A stretch of 64,000 nucleotides of DNA. Source: Sphingomicrobium lutaoense. Lineage in GTDB: Bacteria > Pseudomonadota > Alphaproteobacteria > Sphingomonadales > Sphingomonadaceae. The stretch spans positions 629,317 to 693,316 of the forward strand of contig NZ_JACICF010000001.1 in assembly GCF_014195685.1 (NCBI RefSeq), given 5' to 3'. The position numbers and the translations under genes were made by a program. A model generated the notes under the pieces. It searched no databases. It saw only the letters and a program-made list of their open reading frames with translations, and had not been told where the DNA came from. Shown one piece after another: positions 21,771-30,064 of this stretch. Within the stretch, counting starts at the first letter, position 1; every line of letters starts with the position of its first letter.

Positions 21771-22823
21771 ATGACCAGTCTTTGGGACACCCCCGCGTTC
21801 GACAATCATGAAGCCGTGCATTTCGTCACCGACGAGGCGACGGGACTGCGCGCGATCATCGCGCTGCACTCGACCCATCTGGGCCCCGCGGCGGGCGGCA
21901 CCCGCTTCTGGCATTATGCCGAGGACGAGGCTGCGCTGACCGACGCACTGCGCCTGTCGCGCGGGATGAGCTATAAGAATGCGATGGCGGGGCTGCCGCT
22001 GGGTGGCGGCAAGACGGTCATTCTCGCCAACGAGGCGCGCACCAAGACGCCCGAGATGCTCGCGGCTTTCGGCCGTGCGGTCGACCGGCTTGGCGGCAAT
22101 TATGTCACAGCCGAGGATGTCGGGATGAGCGTGCAGGACATGATCGCCATTTCGCGCGAAACCGATTTCGTTGCCGGCCTCCCGGTGGACGAAGCGGGCG
22201 AAGTCGGCGGCGATCCGGGCCCGCACACCGCGCTCGGCGTATTCCTCGGCCTCAAGGCGGCGGTGAAGCGCAAGCTGGGCAAGGACAATCTCGATGGCGT
22301 GCACATCGCGATCCAGGGTGCGGGAAGCGTGGCGAGCCATCTTGCCCGCCATTGCGCCGAGGAGGGCGCGAAGCTGTCGATTGCCGACATCAATCAGGCT
22401 CGAGTCGAGGAATTGGCCGCGCAGACCGGCGCGACGATCGTCGATCCTGCCGAAATCCTCACCGTCGAAGCCGATGTGCTCAGCCCCTGCGCGCTGGGAG
22501 CGATCCTCAACGAGGCGTCGATCGCGGCGCTGAAGGTGCCGGTGATCGCCGGGGCGGCAAACAACCAGCTCGCCACGCCCGAAGACGGCCAGCGGCTCGA
22601 GGCGCGCGATATTCTCTATGCCCCCGATTATGTGATCAACGCCGGCGGCATCATCAACGTCTCGACCGAATATCTCGACGATGGCGGCCCCGAACTGGTC
22701 CAGCAGCGCATCGCCGCGATCCCGGGCCGACTCGACCAGATTTGGGACGAAAGCCAGTCCTCGGGCCGCGATCCCGCGGCGGTCGCCGACGCGATGGCCC
22801 AGCGCCTGATCGGCCGGGCCTGA
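21771..22823 (+). CDS. Glu/Leu/Phe/Val-type amino-acid dehydrogenase (leucine-dehydrogenase-like)
   Basis: 350 residues, the length of leucine and phenylalanine dehydrogenases. Substrate-binding Lys residues are in MSYKNAMAGLPLGGGKTV (near 65 and 77), and catalytic Asp in VTAEDVGMS near 111. The NAD site is IQGAGSVASHLARH near 180-195. The enzyme oxidatively deaminates a branched-chain or aromatic amino acid to a 2-oxo acid. Start ATG lies 34 bases after tRNA-His. Ahead of the ccm genes by 34 bases; no functional link is obvious. Confidence 0.88.
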   Translation: MTSLWDTPAFDNHEAVHFVTDEATGLRAIIALHSTHLGPAAGGTRFWHYAEDEAALTDALRLSRGMSYKNAMAGLPLGGGKTVILANEARTKTPEMLAAFGRAVDRLGGNYVTAEDVGMSVQDMIAISRETDFVAGLPVDEAGEVGGDPGPHTALGVFLGLKAAVKRKLGKDNLDGVHIAIQGAGSVASHLARHCAEEGAKLSIADINQARVEELAAQTGATIVDPAEILTVEADVLSPCALGAILNEASIAALKVPVIAGAANNQLATPEDGQRLEARDILYAPDYVINAGGIINVSTEYLDDGGPELVQQRIAAIPGRLDQIWDESQSSGRDPAAVADAMAQRLIGRA

Positions 22824-22857
22824 CAAGTCGGGGCCAAGCGTCTAACAGGCAGGGCCC

Positions 22858-23586
22858 ATGCACCGCTTCGCCAATCCGACCCGCTTCCTGAAGTTCGCGC
22901 GACCCGCGACGTGGGTCTGCCTGTCGCTCGGCCTGCTCTTGCTTGTTCCGGGCATCTACGGCGGCCTGTTCATCACGCCGCCCGACTATCTCCAGGGCGA
23001 TAGCGCGCGGATCCTCTACGTCCATGTGCCTGCCGCCTGGCTGGGGATGGCGGGCTGGAGCGGACTTGCCGCGGCGAGCATCGCCCAGATCGTCTGGCGC
23101 CATCCGCTGGCCTTTGTCGCGGCCCAGGCAACGGCCCCTGTTGGTGCGGTCTTTGCGGCGCTGTGCCTTGCCACCGGATCGATCTGGGGACGCCCGACCT
23201 GGGGGACCTGGTGGGAATGGGACGGGCGGCTGACCTCGATGCTGATCCTTTTCTTTCTCTACCTCGCCTATATCGCGCTTGCCGATGCCGACCGCGAGCG
23301 CGGCGGCGAGGGACGGATCGCGGCGATCTTCGGGATTGCCGGGACCGCGATCCTGCCGGTGATCCATTATTCGGTCCTGTGGTGGAACACGCTCCACCAG
23401 GGGCAGTCGATCAGCTTCGTTCGCGGCGAAAGCAGCATAGCGGAAGAATTGTTCTGGCCACTGCCGCTGACGGCGGGCGGCTTCACCCTGCTGTTCGCGG
23501 CGGCGGTGCTGATGTTCATGCGTGCGGAGCTGGCTCGGGGACGGGTCGAGGCGCGGTTGCGCCGCCAGGCGGAGGGGCAGCGGTGA
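22858..23586 (+). CDS. ccmC: Heme exporter/handling protein CcmC
   Basis: 242 residues with six hydrophobic segments. The heme-binding tryptophan-rich motif is present as WGTWWEWDGRLTS near residue 115, flanked by the HVPAAWLGM His near 57 and a later His in VIHYSVLWW. CcmC, the heme-handling protein, loads heme onto CcmE in the periplasm during cytochrome c maturation. It starts a run of seven overlapping ccm genes. The ABC subunits ccmA and ccmB are not in this window. Confidence 0.93.
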   Translation: MHRFANPTRFLKFARPATWVCLSLGLLLLVPGIYGGLFITPPDYLQGDSARILYVHVPAAWLGMAGWSGLAAASIAQIVWRHPLAFVAAQATAPVGAVFAALCLATGSIWGRPTWGTWWEWDGRLTSMLILFFLYLAYIALADADRERGGEGRIAAIFGIAGTAILPVIHYSVLWWNTLHQGQSISFVRGESSIAEELFWPLPLTAGGFTLLFAAAVLMFMRAELARGRVEARLRRQAEGQR

Positions 23587-23711
23587 ACCATTGGCCCTTC
23601 ATCATCGCGGCCTATGGCCTGACCCTCGGGGGAACGGCGCTGCTGCTGCTCGTCGCTTTCGTCCGGATGCGGCGGTTCGAGAAGCGCGCGGAGGAATTGA
23701 AGCGGCGATGA
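23583..23711 (+). CDS. ccmD: Cytochrome c maturation protein CcmD
   Basis: 42 residues, GTG start overlapping the ccmC stop by four bases. One hydrophobic helix (FIIAAYGLTLGGTALLLLVAF) and a short basic tail match CcmD, the small membrane protein needed to release holo-CcmE from CcmABC. The gene is called from position and shape since it is too small for motif proof. Confidence 0.85.
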   Translation: MNHWPFIIAAYGLTLGGTALLLLVAFVRMRRFEKRAEELKRR

Positions 23712-24145
23712 TGCGGCCCAAGCAACAGAGGCTGGTGCTGGTCGTCGCGGCGCTGGTGGCGCTGGGCGGGGCGGCGTTGCTTGCCCTGTGGGGGCTCGAA
23801 AGCCGGGCGGCCTATTTCGTGACGCCGTCGGACATTGTCGCGGGCAAGGTCGAGGCGGGGGTGCCGCTGCGACTGGGCGGGATGGTTCGCGAGGGGTCGC
23901 TGGATCGCAAGCCGGACGGTGTGACGGTTAGCTTCGAGGCGGTGTCGGGGGCCGACGTGGTGGAAGTTTCCTACACCGGTATCCTGCCTGACCTGTTCCG
24001 CGAGGGGAGCGGGATGGTGGCCGAGGGGCGGCTGGGCGCCGACGGGCGGTTTCTTGCCGACACGATCCTTGCCAAGCATGACGAGCGCTACATGCCGCCG
24101 CCCTTGGAAAAGGCGCAGGCGGCGGGCGAGACGCTCGAGCGATGA
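23708..24145 (+). CDS. ccmE: Heme chaperone CcmE
   Basis: 145 residues from ATG at 23708 that overlaps the ccmD stop; ATG at 23711 is the alternative. N-terminal anchor near residues 9-28, then an OB-fold. The heme-ligating His is in LAKHDERYMPP near residue 125, the family signature. CcmE carries heme covalently from CcmC to the CcmF/H ligase in the periplasm. Confidence 0.94.
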   Translation: MMRPKQQRLVLVVAALVALGGAALLALWGLESRAAYFVTPSDIVAGKVEAGVPLRLGGMVREGSLDRKPDGVTVSFEAVSGADVVEVSYTGILPDLFREGSGMVAEGRLGADGRFLADTILAKHDERYMPPPLEKAQAAGETLER

Positions 24146-26079
24146 TCGCCGAATTCGCCCATGGCGCGCTGTGGCTGGCCGCGGCGCTGTGCCTGATGCA
24201 ATTGGGACTGGGCGTGGCCGCGCTGCGCGGCGAACAGGCGATCAGCCGGGCGATCCGGCCGATTGCCGCGATCCAGGCGCTGCTGGTGGTGACGGCTTTC
24301 GCGGCACTCATCTGGCTGTTCTGGCGGACCGACCTGTCGGTCGCCTTGGTCGCGGCCAACAGCCATTCGGCCAAGCCGCTTCTCTACAAGATCGCCGGGG
24401 CGTGGGGGAACCATGAAGGTTCGATGCTCCTCTGGCTGACCGTGCTGACAGGGTCGGGGGCATTGTTTGCTGCGTTCGAGAAAAGGCTCGAAGCGCGCAC
24501 CATGGCGGCGTCGCTCGCCGCGCAGGCAGCGATCGGCATTGGCTTCTTCGCTTTCCTGCTCCTTTCTTCCAATCCGTTCGAGCGGCTCAATCCCTCGGCG
24601 GTCGAAGGCAAGGGGCTCAATCCGCTGTTGCAGGACCCGGGCCTCGCCTTCCATCCGCCTACGCTCTACCTCGGCTATGTCGGCCTGTCGGTGGCGTTCA
24701 GCCTGGCGGTGGGGGCGATGCTGACGGGGAGCGTGGGAAGCGCGCTGGCGCGCGCGATGCGGCCCTGGGTCTTGGGTAGCTGGATCTTCCTTACGGCGGG
24801 CATCCTCGCGGGAAGCTATTGGGCCTATTACGAGCTGGGCTGGGGCGGCTACTGGTTCTGGGACCCGGTCGAGAATGCCTCGCTGATGCCCTGGATCGCG
24901 GCGACCGCGCTCTTGCATTCGGTGGGGGTGCTGGCGGCGCGCAACGCGCTCAAGGCCTGGACGATGATGCTCGCGCTCATCGGCTTTTCCATGTCGATGG
25001 TCGGCACCTTCCTCGTGCGGTCGGGCATCCTTACCTCGGTCCATGCCTTTGCGGTCGATCCCGAGCGGGGCGCCTTCATCCTGTTCCTGCTGACTTTCTA
25101 TATCGGTGCCGCGCTGCTCATCTTCGGGTGGAAGATCGGCCATGTGCGCGACAGCGAACCCTTCGAGCCGGTGAGCCGCGAAGGCGCGCTGGTGGCGAAC
25201 AACCTCCTTCTCTCGGTCATTCTCGCGCTGGTTTTCATCGGGACGCTCTATCCCATCCTCGCCGAGGCGATGGGCGAGCAGATCTCGGTCGGGCCGCCCT
25301 ATTTCAACACGGTGATCGGGCCGCTGGCGCTCATCCTCGCGCTTCTCCTGTTCGTCGGACCGAAGCTGCGCTGGCGGCGCGGCGGGCCGCTTTTCTCGCC
25401 GCTCGGGATCGCCGGGCTGCTGCTGAGCGCGGCGATGCTGGTCATCACTTTCCTCCTCGGCTGGAACCTCACCATCCTCGAACGGCTCGGCCTGTCGATC
25501 GCGCCGGGCCTGGCGCTGGCGAGCCTCGCGCCCTTGTGGGGGCGCAACCTGCTGCGCACGCCCGCGCCGATCACCGGCATGGTGGTGGCGCATCTCGGCC
25601 TCGCCGTCCTGCTCGCGGGGATGGCCGCCGAGAGCGGTTTCACCAAGGAGCGACTGGTGCTGGCCCGGCCTGGCGAGCAGATCGAGGTGGGGCCATGGAC
25701 CATGGAGTTCGAGGGCACGCGGCCCGTCGCCGGACCCAATTGGACCGCGGTCGAAGCCGAATTGCGCGCGAGCCGCGGGTCGGGGCCGGTATTGCTCAAG
25801 CCCCAGTCGCGATATTTTTCCTCGCCGCCCACGCAGACGAGCGAAGCGGCGCTGGCGACCGATTGGGACGGGCAGCTCTATGCGGTGATCGGGCAGGGGA
25901 GCGAAAGCGAGGGCTGGCAGCTTCGGCTGTGGTGGAAGCCGCTGGTGACGCTGATCTGGCTGGGCGGCTTTCTGGTTACGCTGGGCGGTCTCATCGCGCT
26001 CATCGGGCGCTGGTGGGGCGAATGGCGCCGTCGCCGGCGCCTCGCGGGCAGCGGCTATCGGGAGCGGCGCGCATGGTAA
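24142..26079 (+). CDS. ccmF: Cytochrome c heme lyase subunit CcmF
   Basis: 645 residues and about fifteen hydrophobic segments, normal for CcmF. The tryptophan-rich heme motif is WGGYWFWDPVENASLMPW near residue 235; an early GNHEGSMLLW and the following HPPTLYLGYVG are conserved. CcmF with CcmH/I attaches heme to apocytochrome cysteines. Start overlaps the ccmE stop, and the stop overlaps the next gene by seven bases. Confidence 0.95.
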   Translation: MIAEFAHGALWLAAALCLMQLGLGVAALRGEQAISRAIRPIAAIQALLVVTAFAALIWLFWRTDLSVALVAANSHSAKPLLYKIAGAWGNHEGSMLLWLTVLTGSGALFAAFEKRLEARTMAASLAAQAAIGIGFFAFLLLSSNPFERLNPSAVEGKGLNPLLQDPGLAFHPPTLYLGYVGLSVAFSLAVGAMLTGSVGSALARAMRPWVLGSWIFLTAGILAGSYWAYYELGWGGYWFWDPVENASLMPWIAATALLHSVGVLAARNALKAWTMMLALIGFSMSMVGTFLVRSGILTSVHAFAVDPERGAFILFLLTFYIGAALLIFGWKIGHVRDSEPFEPVSREGALVANNLLLSVILALVFIGTLYPILAEAMGEQISVGPPYFNTVIGPLALILALLLFVGPKLRWRRGGPLFSPLGIAGLLLSAAMLVITFLLGWNLTILERLGLSIAPGLALASLAPLWGRNLLRTPAPITGMVVAHLGLAVLLAGMAAESGFTKERLVLARPGEQIEVGPWTMEFEGTRPVAGPNWTAVEAELRASRGSGPVLLKPQSRYFSSPPTQTSEAALATDWDGQLYAVIGQGSESEGWQLRLWWKPLVTLIWLGGFLVTLGGLIALIGRWWGEWRRRRRLAGSGYRERRAW

Positions 26080-26597
26080 GACGCTTTCTCCCCCTCCTCC
26101 TTCTTCTCTCCTTCGTCGGGATCGCCATCTGGGCGTTGACCGCCGAGCGCGAGGAACAGGTGCGAAGCAAGCTGGTGGGGCAGCCTGTTCCCGCCTTCGC
26201 GCTTGAGCCTGCGATCGAGGGCAAGCCCGGCCTGTCGTCGGCGGACCTTGCGCAAAGCGAGGGGCCGCGCCTCGTCAATATCTTCGCGAGCTGGTGCCTG
26301 CCCTGCAAGGCCGAGGCGCCGCTGCTCGATGCACTGGCCGGGGAAGGCGTGCCGATCGACGGTATCGCGGTGCGCGACCGGCCTTCGGACATCCTCGCCT
26401 TTCTCGACGAGCATGGCGACCCGTTCGAGCGGCTGGGTAACGATCCGCGCAGCGAAGCGATGATCGCATTGGGCGCATCGGGCGTGCCCGAGACCTTCAT
26501 CGTCGATGGCCGAGGCGTCATCCGTTACCATCACCAGGGCCCGCTGATGCCCGCCGACCTTCCGGCGCTAAGGGCGGCGTGGGAGGAAGCGCGATGA
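26073..26597 (+). CDS. ccmG: Thiol:disulfide oxidoreductase DsbE/CcmG
   Basis: 174 residues from ATG at 26073, overlapping the ccmF stop. A short N-terminal anchor (residues 5-22), then a thioredoxin fold with WCLPC near residue 77. The cis-Pro loop is SGVPETFIVD near 135. CcmG keeps apocytochrome CxxCH cysteines reduced for heme attachment. It is coupled to ccmH by ATGA. Confidence 0.93.
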   Translation: MVRRFLPLLLLLSFVGIAIWALTAEREEQVRSKLVGQPVPAFALEPAIEGKPGLSSADLAQSEGPRLVNIFASWCLPCKAEAPLLDALAGEGVPIDGIAVRDRPSDILAFLDEHGDPFERLGNDPRSEAMIALGASGVPETFIVDGRGVIRYHHQGPLMPADLPALRAAWEEAR

Positions 26598-27004
26598 GGA
26601 AGCTGTTGTTCGTCATCGGACTGGGACTGTCGCTGCCGTTGGCGGCGCAGGGCAGCCTTGCCCCCGCCGACTATGCCAATCGCCAGCTGGAGGACGCCGG
26701 GCAGGAAGCGCGGGCCGCCGCGCTGATGGAGGAATTGCGCTGTCTCGTCTGCCAGGGGCAGTCGATCGCCGACAGCGACGCCGACATGGCGGGCGACATG
26801 CGCCACCTCGTGCGCGAACGTATCCAGCGCGGCGAAAGCCCTGCCGAAATCCGCGACTATCTTATCGAGCGTTATGGCGAGTGGGTGAGCTATCGCCCCG
26901 CGCCCGAGCGGCCGATCTTCTGGCCGCTTTACCTTGCGCCCGTCCTCCTGCTGCTGATCGCGGGATGGATGGTGCGGCGACGCTTCCGGAGGCCGCGCCC
27001 ATGA
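26594..27004 (+). CDS. ccmH: Cytochrome c maturation protein CcmH (CcmL/CycL)
   Basis: 136 residues from the ATG overlapping the ccmG stop. A signal peptide to about residue 20 is followed by LRCLVCQGQSIADSDADMA, the LRCxxCQ redox motif, near residues 48-53. The C-terminal hydrophobic segment (LYLAPVLLLLIAGWMV) anchors it. It works with CcmF and CcmG on apocytochromes. Short form, typical of alphaproteobacteria. Confidence 0.93.
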   Translation: MRKLLFVIGLGLSLPLAAQGSLAPADYANRQLEDAGQEARAAALMEELRCLVCQGQSIADSDADMAGDMRHLVRERIQRGESPAEIRDYLIERYGEWVSYRPAPERPIFWPLYLAPVLLLLIAGWMVRRRFRRPRP

Positions 27005-27633
27005 CCGGTTTCCTCATCCTTCTGACGGTCGCGGCGATCGTCCTCGGCCTGTTGTGGCTGATGAAGGTGCGCGGCAATGCGCTTACCATGGTCGCTGCCG
27101 CGCTGGCCTTCGCCGGCGCGGGCTATGCGCTCGAGGGGCGTCCGTCGCTGGGCGGCGATCCGCGCACTGCCAGCGACCAGGCGCGCCCGCCGATGCCGCT
27201 GACGGGTGCGCGGCACGCCTTTTTCGGGCGCTTCAACAGCACCGACCAATGGGCGATCATTTCCGAAAGCTATGCGTCGCGCGGGGACACCGAAAAGGCC
27301 GCGGGCATATTGGGCTCGGCGGTCAGGGACAGCCCCCGCAATTTCGCGCTGTGGACGCTCTACGGCAATGCGCTCACCGATCATGGCGGAGGGATCAATC
27401 CCGCCGCGCGGCTGGCTTTCGCGCGTGCCGAGGCATTGGCGCCCGAGCATCCCGGGCCGCGCTTCTTCCGCGCGCTGGCGCAGGCCCGGTCGGGCGAAGT
27501 CGAGGAAGCCCTGGCGACATGGCGGGCGCTGCAACTGGAAACGCCCGAGCGCGCCGGATATTATCCGCTGATCGTGCAGGGCATCGCCACCTTCAGCAGC
27601 GATGCCCCGGCCGATCAGAACAGCGGTTCGTAG
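27001..27633 (+). CDS. ccmI: CcmI-like TPR cytochrome c biogenesis protein
   Basis: 210 residues from an ATG overlapping the ccmH stop. Two hydrophobic helices at 3-22 and 27-46, then a periplasmic tail with helix pairs of tetratricopeptide type (GDTEKAAGILGSAVRDSPRNFALW, and EHPGPRFFRALAQARSGEVEEAL). CcmI binds the C-terminal helix of apocytochromes and hands them to CcmF/H. The length is shorter than full CcmI. Its 3' end overlaps the convergent ald gene by 19 bases. Confidence 0.8.
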   Translation: MTGFLILLTVAAIVLGLLWLMKVRGNALTMVAAALAFAGAGYALEGRPSLGGDPRTASDQARPPMPLTGARHAFFGRFNSTDQWAIISESYASRGDTEKAAGILGSAVRDSPRNFALWTLYGNALTDHGGGINPAARLAFARAEALAPEHPGPRFFRALAQARSGEVEEALATWRALQLETPERAGYYPLIVQGIATFSSDAPADQNSGS

Positions 27634-28721
27634 TCGATATCGTCGAACGTGTCGGCCACGGCCTTGTGGCGGACCTTTCCATCCGAGACATTGAGGCCGT
27701 TGGCGAGGTGGGGATCGTCCTTCATCGCTTGGATCGGCCCCTTGTTCGCGATCTGGATCGCGTGGGGAAGAGTGGCATTGTTGAGCGCGAAAGTGCTCGT
27801 CCGCGCGACCGCGCCCGGCATGTTCGCCACGCAATAATGGATGACGCCGTCGACTTCGTAGACGGGATCGTCATGGGTGGTGGCGCGCGAGGTTTCGAAA
27901 CAGCCGCCCTGGTCGATCGCGATGTCGACCATCACCGCGCCCCGCTTCATCGTCGAAAGCATTTCGCGGGTGACGAGCTTGGGCGCGGCGGCGCCCGGCA
28001 CGAGCACCGCGCCGATCACCAGATGCGCTTCGCGGACCGCGCGTTCGATCGCGCGCTTCGAGGCATATTGGGTCTTGATGGTGCTGCCGAAGTGCAGGTC
28101 GAGTTCGGCGAGACGGTCGGGATTGATGTCGTAGATGGTGACATCGGCGCGCTGGCCGGTCGCCATCATCGCGGCATTCACGCCCGCGACGCCGCCGCCG
28201 AAGATCACGACCTTGCCCGGATTGACGCCCGGGACGCCGCCGAGCAGCACGCCGCGGCCGCCCTGTTCCTTTTCGAGATAATGGGCACCGACCTGGACCG
28301 ACATGCGGCCCGCGACTTCGCTCATCGGCTTGAGGAGTGGGAGGGTGCCCGCGGGCGAGGTGACCGTTTCATAGGCGATGCAGGTCGCGCCCGATTTCAT
28401 CAGGCCTTCGGTCTGCGGCTTGTCCGCCGCGAGGTGGAGATAGGTGTAGAGCGTGTGGCGCGGCTCCAGCATCGCGATTTCTTCGGGCTGGGGCTCCTTC
28501 ACCTTCACGATCATGTCGCTTTCGGCGAAGACTTCCTTCGCGGTTTCGACGATCTGGGCGCCGACCGCGACATAATCCTCGTCGAGAAAGTCGATGCCTG
28601 CGCCGGCATTGCTTTCCATGATGACGGTGTGGCCATGATTGACCAGTTCGGCCACCGAGGTGGGGGTGAGACCCACGCGATATTCATGATTTTTGATTTC
28701 CTTGGGAACGCCTACGCGCAT
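27615..28721 (-). CDS. ald: Alanine dehydrogenase
   Basis: 368 residues from ATG at 28721 with GGAGAG eight bases upstream; the open frame extends further but begins at this conserved MRVGVPKEIKNHEYRVGLTP. The substrate-binding Arg near 15 and Lys near 74, the His in YTYLHLAAD near residue 95 and the NAD site VVIFGGGVAGVNAA near 170 are visible. It converts alanine to pyruvate and ammonia with NAD, or the reverse. It diverges from a 2H phosphoesterase gene. Confidence 0.96.
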   Translation of the reverse strand: MRVGVPKEIKNHEYRVGLTPTSVAELVNHGHTVIMESNAGAGIDFLDEDYVAVGAQIVETAKEVFAESDMIVKVKEPQPEEIAMLEPRHTLYTYLHLAADKPQTEGLMKSGATCIAYETVTSPAGTLPLLKPMSEVAGRMSVQVGAHYLEKEQGGRGVLLGGVPGVNPGKVVIFGGGVAGVNAAMMATGQRADVTIYDINPDRLAELDLHFGSTIKTQYASKRAIERAVREAHLVIGAVLVPGAAAPKLVTREMLSTMKRGAVMVDIAIDQGGCFETSRATTHDDPVYEVDGVIHYCVANMPGAVARTSTFALNNATLPHAIQIANKGPIQAMKDDPHLANGLNVSDGKVRHKAVADTFDDIDYEPLF

Positions 28722-28751
28722 GGAAAAGCTCTCCGACAATTTGATTCGGGC

Positions 28752-28765
28752 GGGGCTATAGCCCC
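28752..28765. promoter_or_regulatory. Perfect 14-base palindrome upstream of ald
   Basis: GGGGCTATAGCCCC lies 31 bases before the ald ATG in the 134-base gap shared with the 2H phosphoesterase gene. It may be an operator or part of the ald promoter (the TATAG centre could belong to a -10 element). No other element was recognised in the gap. Confidence 0.3.
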
Positions 28766-28855
28766 AAGGCGCCGCTTTGTCGCCTCGATTGCGACCCGCT
28801 CGCCGCGATGCTACCCGCCGGGTTCCATCGGGGGCCAGCGAGCGAGGACAGGCAG

Positions 28856-29365
28856 ATGAGCGCATTGATCGTCACCGCGCGGCTCGGCAATGGCGATGCC
28901 GGCTGGCTGACCGCCGAGCGGCAGGCCCATTTTCCGCCCGAGCGCAACCATCTGCCCGCGCATCTTACCATGTTTCACGCCCTGCCGCCCAGCAGCGAAG
29001 CCGAAGCGGTGGGCCTGTTGAAGCGCATCGCCGCGAGCGAGCCGCCGCCCGAGGCGCGGATAAGCGAGCTTTATTCGCTGGGGCGGGGAGTGGCCTATCG
29101 CGTGCGCTCCCCTGCGCTCGAGGCAATCCGCGAGGAAATCGCCGAGGCTTTCCACGGCCTGTTGAGCGCGCAGGATGCGGGCGGGTGGCGGCCGCACGTC
29201 ACCATCCAGAACAAGGTCGAGCCCAAGGAGGCGAAGGCGCTACTTCAGGCGAAGCAGGCGCCGTTCGAGCCTCGGCCATTGTCGATCACGGGTTTGTCGC
29301 TGCACCGCTATCTTGGCGGGCCGTGGGAGGAAATCGGCAGCTGGAGCTTTCGCGGGGCGGGCTAG
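28856..29365 (+). CDS. 2H phosphoesterase (2'-5' RNA ligase family)
   Basis: 169 residues from ATG at 28856, with GCGAGGACAGG before it. The two HxT motifs of the 2H superfamily are HLTMF near residue 40 and HVTIQ near 119, spaced as expected. Members open or form 2'-5' phosphodiester and cyclic phosphate bonds in RNA; the native substrate is unknown. The stop shares CTAG with the convergent DUF3775 gene. Confidence 0.85.
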   Translation: MSALIVTARLGNGDAGWLTAERQAHFPPERNHLPAHLTMFHALPPSSEAEAVGLLKRIAASEPPPEARISELYSLGRGVAYRVRSPALEAIREEIAEAFHGLLSAQDAGGWRPHVTIQNKVEPKEAKALLQAKQAPFEPRPLSITGLSLHRYLGGPWEEIGSWSFRGAG

Positions 29366-29775
29366 CTGATCGAGCCGACGCCGTCGCAATTGAGGTCGAA
29401 GGCGGCCATTCCCGTTTCGAGTACCGAGGCGAGCATCGGGGTTTCCATCAGCGTGTCGGTGATGTGGCTTTCCTCGCCCGCGGCCTCGAGCGCCTCTTCC
29501 CAGTCGCTGGCGTCATATTCGCCCGTGCCGACGAGTACGAACGCCATCACCTCGGCCTGCTGGTCTTCGGCGAGGTCGTCGATGATGCCCGCCAGCTCTT
29601 CCTCGACACTGGTGTTGATGTCGTCGTCGAGGACCGAATAGGCCTCGTCCTCGTCGTCGCCGTCGACATTGTCGGGCGATTCATCGCCGTCATAATTGGT
29701 GGGGACCTGCGCTTCATATTCGCGGGCGCGGATGATGATGCGGCAAAGCGTGTCGATCGGGGTCGCGAATTCCAT
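29362..29775 (-). CDS. DUF3775-like acidic protein
   Basis: 137 residues from ATG at 29775, because the promoter placed at 29813-29837 would lie inside a longer version. Very acidic (many Asp and Glu near residues 30-60) with a helical core of type AGIIDDLAEDQQAEVMAFVLVGTGE, which resembles the DUF3775 family. No function is known. The upstream EcfG-type motif suggests induction in the general stress response. Its 3' end shares CTAG with the 2H phosphoesterase. Confidence 0.7.
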   Translation of the reverse strand: MEFATPIDTLCRIIIRAREYEAQVPTNYDGDESPDNVDGDDEDEAYSVLDDDINTSVEEELAGIIDDLAEDQQAEVMAFVLVGTGEYDASDWEEALEAAGEESHITDTLMETPMLASVLETGMAAFDLNCDGVGSIS

Positions 29776-29810
29776 GTCAGCGGAGCCTTTCTGCGCAGGG
29801 TATCGTTGGG

Positions 29811-29837
29811 GGAACGAGAAGAAAGGGCGCCGGTTCC
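29811..29837. promoter_or_regulatory. Two-way EcfG-like general-stress promoter
   Basis: On the minus strand GGAAC (29837-29833), 16 bases, then CGTT (29816-29813) matches the alphaproteobacterial EcfG promoter pattern GGAAC-N16/17-cGTT. The expected start site is about 30 bases before the DUF3775 ATG. Because the motif is nearly palindromic, the plus strand also reads GGAAC, 16 bases, GGTT, facing tRNA-Met. Confidence 0.55.
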
Positions 29838-29895
29838 ACAAGCCCGATTGACGCGCCTGCGAGGCGACCGTATAGGCCCGTCCGCAGCCTTTTGG

Positions 29896-29972
29896 GGCGG
29901 AGTAGCTCAGCTGGTTAGAGCAGCGGAATCATAATCCGCGTGTCGGGGGTTCAAGTCCCTCCTCCGCTACCA
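29896..29972 (+). tRNA. tRNA-Met, elongator (anticodon CAT)
   Basis: Acceptor GGCGGAG pairs with CTCCGCT (first pair G-U), then A and encoded CCA (29970-29972). Anticodon stem GCGGA/TCCGC encloses ATCATAA, giving CAT. The normal paired acceptor end argues against an initiator tRNA, and the body resembles elongator Met rather than tRNA-Ile2. Confidence 0.93.
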
Positions 29973-30064
29973 TTTTCCGATATCGATGAAGCGCTGTGTT
30001 CAGCGGAGTGACAGGGTTGGTGTGGCTGGGTAGGGACGAGTTTTCTCAGATCCAGGGATCCGTC

